This document shows positions 44,814 through 55,332 of a stretch of 64,000 nucleotides of DNA, in pieces; the stretch's first letter is position 1, and each line of letters begins with the position of its first letter. The stretch is from Megascapheus bottae (Eukaryota > Chordata > Mammalia > Rodentia > Geomyidae). Under the pieces are notes generated by a model. That model was not told the origin of the DNA. It made no database searches and saw nothing but the letters and a program-made list of their open reading frames with translations. The position numbers were made by a program, and so were the translations under genes. Where the stretch lies: assembly GCA_024803745.1 (NCBI GenBank), contig JANJXV010000043.1, positions 3,941,518 to 4,005,517 of the forward strand, given 5' to 3'.

Positions 44814-44829
44814 AGAAAATCAATACAAA
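44814..44829. repeat. Target duplication of L1 copy C, left copy
   Basis: AGAAAATCAATACAAA, repeated exactly at 47922-47937. Confidence 0.92.
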
Positions 44830-47447
44830 GAACAAAATCGCAGATGAAAATGGTAATATCACGACAGAAATTACCAAGATCCAGAATATCATGAGGAAAT
44901 ACTTCTCAAAACTTTATGCCAACAAATTTGAGAATCTAGATGAAATGGATGAATTCCTAGCCAATATTAACCTACCCACACTGAACCAAGAAGAACTAAG
45001 CCAACTCAACAGGCCTATTTCAAGCTCTGAAATAGAAATGGCAATTAGAGAACTTCCACCTAAGAAAAGCCCAGGGCCAGATGGATTCACAGCTGAATTC
45101 TATAAGGTCTTCAAAGCAGAGCTCACACCAATACTCCCCAAGGTCTTCAACGAAATTGAAAATGAAGGTTCCTTACCAAACTCTTTCTATGAAGCCAGTA
45201 TAACCCTCATCCCCAAACCAGACAGAGATTCATCAAAGAAAGAGAACTATAGACCTATATCTTTGATGAACATCGATGCAAAACTTCTCAACAAAATACT
45301 GGCCAACCGTCTACAACAACTCATCAAAAAAATTATACACTATGATCAAACTGGATTCATCACAGGGAGGCAAAGCTGGTTCAACATACGCAAATCAATT
45401 AATATAATTCAACACATCAACAGGAGCAAGGACAAAAATCACATGATTGTCTCAATAGATGCGGAAAAGGCATTTGACAAGATCCAACACCCCTTTATAT
45501 TAAAAGCTCTGGAGAAACTAGGAATCCATGGAACATTCCTCAATATAATAAAGGCTGTGTATGAGAAACCCACTGCTAGTATTACACTTAATGGTGAAAA
45601 TCTAAAGCCATTCCCTCTAAAATCAGGAACGAGACATGAATGCCCACTCTCTCCACTACTCTTTAACATAGTATTAGAATTCCTAGCCAGTGCAATAAGG
45701 CAAGAAGCAAGCATAAAGGGGATCCAAGTAGGGAAAGAGGAAATAAAACTATCCCACTTTGCAGATGACATGATTCTGTATTTAAAGAATCCTATAGACT
45801 CTACTCCCAAGCTCCTTGAGCTGATTCAAAGCTTTGGAAGAGTAGCAGGCTATAAAATCAACCCTCAAAAATCAACTGCCTTCCTTTATGACAACAGTGA
45901 GAGGAACGAGGCAATAATCAGGAAAGAAACTCCTTTCACAATAGCCTCAAAGAAAATAAAGTACCTAGGAATTAGCTTAACTAAGAATGTAAAGGACCTT
46001 TTTGATGAAAGCTTTAAAACCCTAAAAAAGGAAATTAAAGCAGAACTAAGGAAATGGAAAAACCTCCCATGCTCCTGGATTGGAAGAATCAACATTGTGA
46101 AAATGACAATCTTGCCAAGAGCTATCTACAAATTCAATGCAATACCCATCAACATCCCAATGTCATTCTTTAAAGAAATAGAAGAGGCAATCCAAAATTT
46201 CATATGGAATAATAAAAGACCCCGTATAGCAAAAACACTTCTTAGCAGAAAGAACAGCGCTGGAGGAATTTCAATTCCAAACTTTAGACTCTATTACAGA
46301 GCTATAATTCTCAAAACAGCTTGGTACTGGCACAGGAACAGGCCTGAAGACCAATGGAATAGATCTGAGGACACACATATTAAACCACAGACCTATGGCC
46401 ACCTAATCTTTGACAAGGGAGCCAAAAAAAATAGAATGGAAGAAAGACAGCCTCTTCAACAAGTTGTGCTGACAGAACTGGTTAAGCACCTGCAGAAAAC
46501 TAAAGCTGGATCCTTCTTTGTCACCTTGCACTCGAATTAACTCCAAATGGATCAAAGACCTGGAGGTAAAAGCTGACACACTGAAAACTCTACAGGAAGG
46601 AATGGGAGACACACTAGGCCTCCTTGGCACAGGTTGAAACTTTCTTAATAAAGACCAAGAATCACAACAAATCAGAGAAAGGCTGGATAAGTGGGACTGC
46701 ATTAAACTGCAGAGCTTTTGTTTGGCAAAGGACATAGCTAGTAAACTAATCAGGAAGCCTACAGAGTGGGAGAAGATCTTCACCAACCAAACAACGGACA
46801 AAGGCCTCATATCTAAAATATACCAACAGCTCAAAAAATTGAATCACTCCAAAACTAACCTCCAAAGTTACAACCATCCCATTAAAAAATGGGCCAAAGA
46901 CTTAAAGAGAGTCTTCTCTGAAGAAGAAACAAAAATGGCCTATAGACACATGAAGAAATGCTCAACATCTCTGGTCATAAAAGAAATGCAAATCAAAACA
47001 ACTCTAAGATTCCACCTCACTCCAGCTAGAATGGCCAGGATCAGGAAAACGAATGACAACAGATGCTGGAGGGGATGTGGCCAGGAGGGATCACTACTAC
47101 AGTGTTGGTGGGAGTGCAAACTCGTTCAACCACTATGGAAAGCAGTGTGGCAGTGCCTCAAAAGGCTAAACATAGAACTCCTCTATGACCCAGCAATTCC
47201 ACTACTTGGCATTTACCCAACCACCCAGAAACAAGGACTTACTAAACCCACTAGCACAGCAATGTTCATTGCAGCACTATTCACCATAGCAAAGATATTG
47301 AACCAACCTAGATGTCCCTCACTTGATGAGTGGATCAACAAGTTGTGGTATTTGTACACAATGGAATTCTATGCTGCTGTCAGAAAGAATGACATCGCCC
47401 CATTTGTTAGGAAATGGAAACACTTAGAAAAAAATCATATTAAGTGA
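44830..47447 (+). pseudogene. LINE-1 copy C ORF2 fragment
   Basis: Covers the linker, complete reverse transcriptase (active site FADD at about 45762-45773) and C-terminal knuckle region; the endonuclease is absent because of truncation. RT reads RHECPLSP (about 45630-45653) as in copy A. The frame breaks near 46426, where eight A's stand against seven in the related copy, and again before 46722. Its long open stretch means it arrived recently, but it has no promoter and no start. Confidence 0.9.
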
Positions 47448-47921
47448 AGTAAGGAAGACTCAAAGGAACTTAGGCTCAATGGTTTCCCTCATTTGTCATA
47501 AACAGTAGAAACCTTGGGCTCTACTAGCAGAGATTTGCAGTAGAGCAAAATCTTGATACATAAGGACATATAATGTGAAGCTAATTGAACGGACCTCCAG
47601 GATAGTGAAACAAAAGCCATATAATGAATGATGTTGTCCTTAATGTACTATGTTGTCTCTCATCTCCTTTGCTGTCCCTTGGTTATCTCATATTGGTATA
47701 GTATCTTTCTTTGTTATCTGATATATTGAACTTATTTTTATTTGGATATTTGAAATTTGATAGGGAAGGGGAGAAAACCAAGACGGGTGGGGGGTGTGGG
47801 GGAGGAGGGAAACGGGTACCAAGACATGTGAAAGGGTATCAATGTATGTGAATTAATGCACCTTCTATCTGGCAAATATCATGTAACCCTTTTACTAATT
47901 ACAATAAAAAAATTAAAAAAA
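44830..47921 (+). mobile_element. LINE-1 copy C, 5'-truncated, 3.1 kb
   Basis: Starts inside ORF2 and ends in an A-rich tail, with a perfect 16-bp target duplication. It interrupts segment D. By sequence it is very close to copy A and shares its RHECPLSP variant. Frames: ORF2 from 44830 to a frame break at an A8 run near 46426, with the C-terminal part open from about 46690 to 47447. Confidence 0.95.
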
Positions 47922-47937
47922 AGAAAATCAATACAAA
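47922..47937. repeat. Target duplication of L1 copy C, right copy
   Basis: AGAAAATCAATACAAA. Confidence 0.92.
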
Positions 47938-48062
47938 TATATCCGATATATCAGGTAACAAAGTGAGATAGTGTAACAATATTTCATTGCCAAGGGATAG
48001 CAGAAGTGATGAGAGATAACATAGTACATTAAGAACAACAATCATTAATTATATGGCTTATG
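47938..48062 (-). mobile_element. LINE-1 3' tail (segment D, part 2)
   Basis: Continues segment D after copy C, up to 'tatggcttatgttt'; beyond this the sequence changes to the 3' UTR of the other L1 family. Confidence 0.8.
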
Positions 48063-49671
48063 TTTACATCATATTTAAATGTCAATTTTAACAAACAGTT
48101 GTTCAAGGAGGGAATCTCTAATTACAATCTCTGGGACTTAGTATTTAGAACTTAATCAAAATTAGGGTAACGGTTTGTATGTCATAGAAACATATCAATT
48201 TATGAAATAAAACATTGTGACTATAGAGTCATAGGTTTTTATGTCTATATAGTTATGTTTGTATTTCCATTACCATGTCCATAACTTTGGGCATGCAGTT
48301 ATTGATTTCTCGCTCTTGTACACTTTAGATTTAATAACCGCATATTAAGGATACCATGCGACTTTTGTTCCTTAGGCCTTGACTTGTCTCACTCAACATG
48401 ATTCGCTCTAGATTCATCCACTTCCCTGCGAATGCCATTATTTTATCTTGTCTGTTGGCTATGTAGAAGTCCATTGTGTATATATACCACATTTTCTGTA
48501 TCCATTCATCTGCAGTAGAGCATCTGGATTGTTTCCATTGCCTGGCTATTGTGAATAGTGCAGAGATGAACATAGCTGAGCAGGTGTCTTTATAATATCC
48601 TGGGTCAGGCTGTTCAGGTTAGATGCCCAGAAGTGGTATGGTGGGATCGTAGGGAGGGTCTATTTTCAGTTCTTTGAGAAACATCCACACTGCTTTCCAG
48701 AGTGGCTGAACTAGTTTACAGTCCCACGAGCAGTGCAGTAGGGTTCCTTTTTCTCCACAACCCCGCCAGCAAATGTCATTGTGTGAGTTCAAAATTTTGG
48801 CCATTCTTGTTGGGGTAAGGTGTTATCTTAGGGTTGTTTTTATTTGCATTTCCTTTATGACCGTAGATGATGAAGATTTTCTCATATGTTTTTCTGCCAT
48901 TTTAATCTCTTCCTCTGATAGGTCTCTCCTTAGTTCCCTTGCCCATTTAGTGAACGGTATTGGGTTTTCGGGGGATTAGTTTCTTGAGTTCCCTGTATAC
49001 ATTAAATGTTAAGCATTTGTCAGATATACTATTGGTGAATATCTTTTCCCAGTTGGTTGGCTGTCTCTCTACTTTTGCAACTATGTTTTTATCTGTACAG
49101 AAAATTTTTATTTTTGATAGTCCCATTTATCGAGTCTCTCTCCAATCTGTTGTGACCCTGGGATTCTGTTCAGGAATCTGTTGCCTGTGCCTATGAGTTC
49201 CAGTGTCTCTCCTACTTTATCATGTAGCAGTTTCACGGTTTCCAGTCTGACGTTGAGGTCTTTGATCCACTTTGATTTAATACTTGTGCATGGTGAAAGG
49301 CTAGGGTCAATTTTTAGTTTTCTGCATGTGGCTGCCCAGTTTTTCCAGCACCAATAATTTAATAGACTGTGTTTGTTCCATTGTATATCTTTGGCTCCTT
49401 TGTCAAATACAAGTTGCCAATAGTTAAGTGGTTCTATTTCTGGGTCTTCTATTCTGTTACCTGATCTTCTGGTCTGTATTTGTGCCAGTACCAAGCAGTT
49501 ATTGTTATTATGGCTCTATAGTAAAGTTTGAAGTTTCGTATTGTAATACCACCAGCATTGCTCTTTTTGCCTAGAATTGTTTTGGCTATTCTAGGTCTTT
49601 TCTTATTCCATATGAATCTTTGGATTATATCTTCAATTTCTGTAAACAATGTCTTTGGGATTTTGATGGGG

Positions 49672-49920
49672 GATGAAGCCCACTTGATCATAGTGTATGA
49701 TTTTTTTAATTTGTTTCTGGATTCTGTTGGCTAATATTTTATTGAGGAGTTTTGCATCTGTGTTCATTAGAGAGCTAGGTCTGTAGTTTTCTTTTTTTTT
49801 GTTGGGTCTTTCCCTGGTTTGGGGATGAGAGTAATATTAGCTTCATAAAATGAGTTTGGTATTGCTCTTTCTGTTTCTATTTCTCAGAAGAGTTTCAAGA
49901 GTATAGGTGTTATTTCGTCT
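49672..49920 (-). repeat. Direct repeat inside L1 copy B, unit 1
   Basis: About 245 bases nearly identical to 51066-51320 and in the same orientation; the shared edge reads 'gatgaagcccacttgatca'. Confidence 0.88.
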
Positions 49921-50757
49921 TTATTTTTTTGTATTATTTTTTATTGTATTTAATAAAAGGGTAACATGATATTTGCCAGATAGAAGGTGCATTAATTCAC
50001 ATACATTGATACCCTTCCACATGTCTTGGTCCCTTTACCCTTCCCCCCCACCCCCCTCTTGGCTTTGCCCCCATTCCCTGTCAAATTTCAAGTAACCAAA
50101 TACAAATGTATCCAATATATCAGATAACAAAGTGAGATATTGTGTCTATATGAAAAAACAAAGGAACAGCAAAAGAGATGAGATAACATAGCAATCATTC
50201 ATTATATGGCTTTTGTTTCAATATCCTAGAGGTCCATTCAATTAGCTTCATACTACATGGCCTTATGTATCAAGTTTTTGCTCTGTTGCAAATATCTGCT
50301 AGTAGAGCGCAAGGTTTCTACAGGTTTTGATGAATGAGAGAAACCATTGAGCCTAAGTTCTTTTGAGTCTGGCTTACTTCACTTAATATGATTTTTTCTA
50401 AGTCTTTCCATTTCCTAACAAATGGGGCGATGTCATTTTTTCTGACAGCAGCATAGAATTCCATTCTGTACAAATACCACATCTTGTGGATCCATTCATC
50501 AACTGAGGGATATCTAGGTTGGTTCCATATCTTTGCTATGGTGAATAATGCTGCAATGAACATTGATTTGCTAGTGGATTGAGTATGCCCTAGTTTCTGG
50601 ATGGTTGGGTAAATGTCAAGTAGTGGAATTGTTGGGTCATAGGGAAGCTCTACGTTTAGCCTTTTGAGGCACTGCCATACTGCTTTCCATAGTGGTTGAA
50701 AGAGTTTGCACTCCCACCAACAGTGTAGTAGTGATCCCTCATGGCCACATTCATCAC
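49921..50757 (-). mobile_element. LINE-1 copy G, 3' end fragment
   Basis: Minus-strand 3' end of the A/C family: T-rich tail at 49921-49960, 3' UTR, and the ORF2 C-terminus (81-codon frame 50318-50563). It lies between the two direct repeats of copy B. I see no clear target duplication. Confidence 0.88.
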
Positions 50758-51065
50758 TATATTGAAGAGAAGTGGAGAGAGTGGGCCATCCCTGTGTAGT
50801 TCCTCATTTTAAGGGGAATGGTTCCAGTCTTTCACCATTTAGTATAATACTGGCTGTAGGTTTTTCATATGTGGCTTTCATTATTTTGAGGCATGTACCT
50901 CTTATTCCTATTTTTTCTAGTGCTTTCAACATGAATGGATGTTGTATTTTGTCAAATGCCTTCTCCGCGTCTATAGAAATTATCATATGATTCTTATCCT
51001 TAACTCTATTGATATGATGTATTACATTGATTGATTTGCGAATGCTAAACCAGCCTTGCATCTGT

Positions 51066-51320
51066 GGGATGAAGCCCACTTGATCACAGTGTATGATTTT
51101 TTTAATTTGTTTCTGGATTCTGTTGGCTAATATTTTATTGAGGAGTTCTGCATCTGTGATCATTAGAGAGATAGGTCTGTAGTTTTCTTTTTTTGGGGGG
51201 GTCTTTCCCTGGTTTGGGGATGAGAGTAATATTAGCTTCATAAAATGAGTTTGGTATTGCTCCTTCTGTTTCTATTTCTCAGAAGAGTTTCAAGAGTAGA
51301 GGTGTTACTTCATCTTTAAA
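51066..51320 (-). repeat. Direct repeat inside L1 copy B, unit 2
   Basis: Partner of 49672-49920. Confidence 0.88.
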
Positions 51321-53058
51321 CGTCTTGTAGAAGTCTGCAGTGAATCCATCTCGACCTGGGCTTTTTTTGGTTGGCATTTCTCTGATTGCTTCCACAATTT
51401 CCTTGTAAGAAACTGGTCTGTTCAATTTGTTTACCTCATTGTTGTTCAGTGTAGGTAGTGTATATTTATTTAAGAAATCATCCATTTCTGCTAGATTTTC
51501 TTGTTTCTTTGAATATAGGCCCTAGTAATACCTATTCAGTATGGACTGGATTTCTTGGGAATCAGTTGTGATTGTTCCCGTGGGGTCTCTAATCTTGTTT
51601 ATTTGAGTCTCCTCTTTCCTTTTTTTGATTAATCTTGTTAAGGGTCTGTCTATTTTGTTGACACTTTCAAAGAACCAACTTTTTGATTTATCAATTTTGT
51701 GTATAGTAGATCTTATTTCAATCTCTGAAATTTCTGATTTTATTTTTGTTATTTCTGTCTTTCTAGCTGTTTTAGAATTGACTTTTTCTTGCTCCTACAG
51801 ATGTTTCAGTTTTATTTTAAGGTTATTTACATGCTCTTCTTCTGTCTTTTTAATATGCGCTCTCAGTGCGATAAATTTGCCTCTTAGAACTGCCTTTGCT
51901 GTGTCCCATAAGTTCCTTTGTGATGTTTCTTGACTGTCATTACATTTAAGGAAATTTTTAATTTCATTTCTGATCTGATCTGTTACCCAAGGGTTATTCA
52001 GAAGTGTGTTGTTCAGTTTCCTTGTGATTGAATGTTTTTTGACTTTGACTGCATTGTTCAGAATTAGTCTGACTCCACTGTGGTCTGATAGGATGCATGG
52101 GATTATATAATACCTCTTGAATCTGCTTCAGTTTTCTGTATTAACTATTATATGATCTATTTTGAAGTGTGTTCCATGTGCAGCTGTGAAAAATGTAAAA
52201 AGTTTCGCCGTTGGGTGGGAGATTCTGTGTATATCTCTTAAACCCACCTGGGCTATGGTGTCATTTAAATCAATGGAGTCTTTGCTTAACTTTTGTGGAG
52301 TTGACCTGTCATTTGTTGAGAGTGGTGTACTGAAGTCACCCACAATGATTGTGTTTGAGTCTATCTTGTTCTGTAATTCTAAAAGAGTTTGTTTGACGAA
52401 TTTGGGTGCTCCCGTATTGGGGGAGTAGATGTTTATAACTTTAATATTATGGGCATGGATTGTACCCTTTACTAACATATAATGGCGTTCTCTATCTTCA
52501 TGTACTGATTTTACTGAGAAGTTAATTTTGTCGGAGATTAAGATTGCTACTCCTGCTTTTTTGCATGGTGCATTGGAGTGGAAAATTCATTTCCATCCCT
52601 TCACGTGGAATTTGTTTCTGTCTTTTGCAGTGAGGTGGGTCTCTTGGAGACAACATATGGATGGGTGGTGTTTCTTAATCCAGTCTGCTGCTCTGTGTCT
52701 TTTGATTAGATTGTTCAGCCCATTCACATTTAGGGAGATTATGGAGAAGTGGTCAGTGTCCATTGTCGTAATTTATTTTTACTTCTAGGTTTCTTTCTCT
52801 CTCTTTTTTCCCCTTTTGTGTTTAGTGAATTATAGATGTTTGCTTCTTGATCTTGATGGGGGTTCTTGATGTTCTAAAATCTGTTCTCGATTAATTAGTA
52901 TTCTTTGTAATGCTGGTTTAGTCTGCACCTATTCATAAATCTTCTCTCTGGAGTGAAATACTCTTGTTTCTCCCTCAAATGTAAATGCTTGTTTTGCTGG
53001 ATATATCAGTTGTTGGTCTTCAGGACATCAATGATATTTTTCCAAGCTTTTCTTGCAT

Positions 53059-53850
53059 TTAGCTTTTGTGTGGAGAGATCTGCTGTATTTCAAATTTTCT
53101 TCCCATTATAATATAGCTCCTTCTTTGTTTTTGCAGCATTATGATCAATTTCTTGGTATTCGGGTCTAATGTCCTTACTATGATATGTCTAGGTGAGTCC
53201 TTCTTGGATCTTTCTGCTTGGGGTCCTGAAACCTTCAACAATGTGAATAGTTTCCCTTTTGAAGTTAGGGAAGTTCTCTGCTATGATTTTGGTGAATAAA
53301 GGTTGCATACCTTTGTCCTGGAATTCAGCCCCTTCCTAACAATCCCTATTATACGAAGATTAGACTTCTTTGCTGCATCTGCCAGTTCCTGGAGCTCTCT
53401 CTGGTAGATTCTGACTGATTTTTCCAAGGTGGCGATTCTCTGTTCCAGCTCTTGTGTATTATCTTCCTTTTCTGATGTTCTATTCTCCATCTCAGTCAAT
53501 CTGCTGCTTAATGCCTCCATTTTTTTTGAAGTGTGGACACTGAGCTGATCATGTCTGCTCTGAGGGTATTAATCTTTTCTTCCATTTCTCTTTTGAATTC
53601 GAGGAGCTCTTTGGAGATTTCCTGCTTATGTTCCTGGAATTGTTTTTGGAGTTCTGTTTTAATCTCTTAGTCATGTTCATAATCATCTCCTTGAATAGGG
53701 CCATGTTCCGTGTCTCTTCAGGTGTCATTTCTTGGGATGGTGACATCTCTCTCGTCCCTTTGCTCTTGTTACCTTTTGGGCTTTGCGTGGGACTTTGATT
53801 ATTTATGTATGTCGTAATTCTTCTTTGCACTCTCCTCGGCATCGAGAACT
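53059..53850 (-). pseudogene. LINE-1 copy B ORF1, broken
   Basis: Charged coiled-coil frames (53281-53520 with ELEQRIATLEK-type heptads, 53549-53842) and a final piece with PRHIIVRTL (53059-53241). Stops and frame breaks separate them. Confidence 0.75.
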
Positions 53851-55319
53851 GTTGTTTAGTTCTGTCTGTGGTCAGTAGGTAGCGGTCTTTACTTGGATTG
53901 GGACCGTGGTTCTGGGAATATGTGAATACCTGTGGTTCTTGGCCAAATTGATTCCTCTGCTGACTAGATCAGAGTTTGCAGTTTTTGCAGGTATTCGGTC
54001 CATTCCCAGAGGCTGTGTGCTGCTACACGACTAGCTCTCAGCCCAACCAGTAGCCTCACAGTGGGCCGTGGGATGGATCTGCGAGCTTCACTCTCAGTGT
54101 GCTGGAAGAATGGTTGGATTTCCTGTGCTGCTTCTAGGGGCGTGCCCCCGGCCAAGGATCTGGGGTTTGGGAGTTTCCAGGGGCTCTGAGCAGGGCCTGC
54201 AGCTGTCTGTTCTGTTCCCAGGGGCGGCGCCCAGCTGAGGACATGGGCTCCAAGGGCAGAGCCGCGCCTTTCTGATTCTCAGAAGGGAGCTTGGCTGCTG
54301 GTCTGCCCTTCAGTTCCCTGCTGCTTTGTCAGAGAGTCTGTGACTGTGGGGGGTTGCTGTCTTGCTCAGGATTCCCAACTGGAGGATGCCCGGCTCAACA
54401 TTTGGGGGGACAGATGCTGGCTCCTATTTTCCCACACACCCCACCCTCTGTTGTAAGGCAGGATCTCAGCGCTCCCCACTCTCCAGACCCAGTGACCTGG
54501 GAGAGGAACCTGGTGGGTGGGTGGGAGCTGGGACACCTCAGCCTCCCTTGGTGGGATGCTGGTTCTTGGCATAGCCTGCCTGTCAGTCTCCAGTCAGAGG
54601 CCTGGGAGAGGAACCTGGTGGGCGGTTGGGGACTGGGACACCTCCGCCTCCCTTGGTGGGGCGCTGGGTCTTATTGCCACCTGCCTGTCAGTTGCCAGTC
54701 AATGGTCTGGGGGAGGGGGCTGTTGAGGGAATGGACAGGATTCTAAATTCCTTGCTCCCCTGCTCCTGCTCCTCTCGGGTGGGGTGGGAGGGGTCTGAGT
54801 TAAGTTCTATTGCTTGGCACCAGCTCTGCTTTCCCAATGTGTTTGAGGACCCGCTGCGGTACTCACGCCTCTGTGTTCATCTGTGGGTGCCCTATGGTGT
54901 TAGAGAATCCTGCACTCCCCTTGGATCTCCGCCACTGCATATGGTTCGCGTCTGAGTTCTGCTGCTTGCTGTTCTGGTTCTGTGTCTGGGTTCCGCTGCT
55001 TCTGTGTCTTGCTGGCCCGGTCCTATGCTGGTGTCTCCAGAGGTCGGGGCTGCCCGGCTCGGCGCCCTCCGCTGCCGCTTTTCGTGGCTCAGAGCCTGCG
55101 GCGAGGAGTGGGGGAGGGGTCCTCCCATCCCGAATTCTTTGAGAAAGTTGGATGTGAGCTTTATCTGGATTTCTTTTCCGGTTTGGCTCCTTCTCCATTG
55201 CTTCTTGTGTTTGTTGTTGTGGATTTCTTAAGGTAATTGACTCGTGAGACTCCCTGGTTCTCCTTTTGTGAGAAAGAGCTAAGCAGCGCCCTATTGTCTC
55301 GATGCCATCTTCCACACTC
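53851..55319 (-). promoter_or_regulatory. LINE-1 copy B 5' UTR
   Basis: About 1.47 kb, GC-rich, ending at the L1 5' terminus. It contains AAGATGGC (55304-55311, minus) close to the start and a pair of tandem related blocks at 54500-54680 (CTGGGAGAGGAACCTGGTGG twice, at 54497 and 54602). L1 promoters lie in this region; activity is inferred. Confidence 0.75.
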
Positions 55320-55332
55320 AGATAGAGCAATT
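55320..55332. repeat. Outer target duplication of the L1 stack, right copy
   Basis: AGATAGAGCAATT; the satellite resumes here in register with 37326. Confidence 0.85.

Larger units (their letters stand above)
48063..55319 (-). mobile_element. LINE-1 copy B, older family, rearranged
   Basis: Minus strand. 3' UTR 48063-48330, ORF2 C-terminus 48331-49671, a short RT-linker segment 49672-49920, an intruding L1 3' end (49921-50757), ORF2 from about 50758 up to about 52780, ORF1 remains 53059-53850, and a long GC-rich 5' UTR to 55319, where it abuts the target duplication. The family differs from A and C in ORF1, ORF2 and the 3' UTR, though the 5' UTR is clearly related to that of A. Many frame breaks. 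Part of the RT domain, including the active site, is missing. Confidence 0.88.

Noticed and set aside
54291..55330. Frames of 68-155 codons, some with repeated segments
   Set aside because: These are shadows of the GC-rich 5' UTR of L1 copy B and its two tandem blocks.
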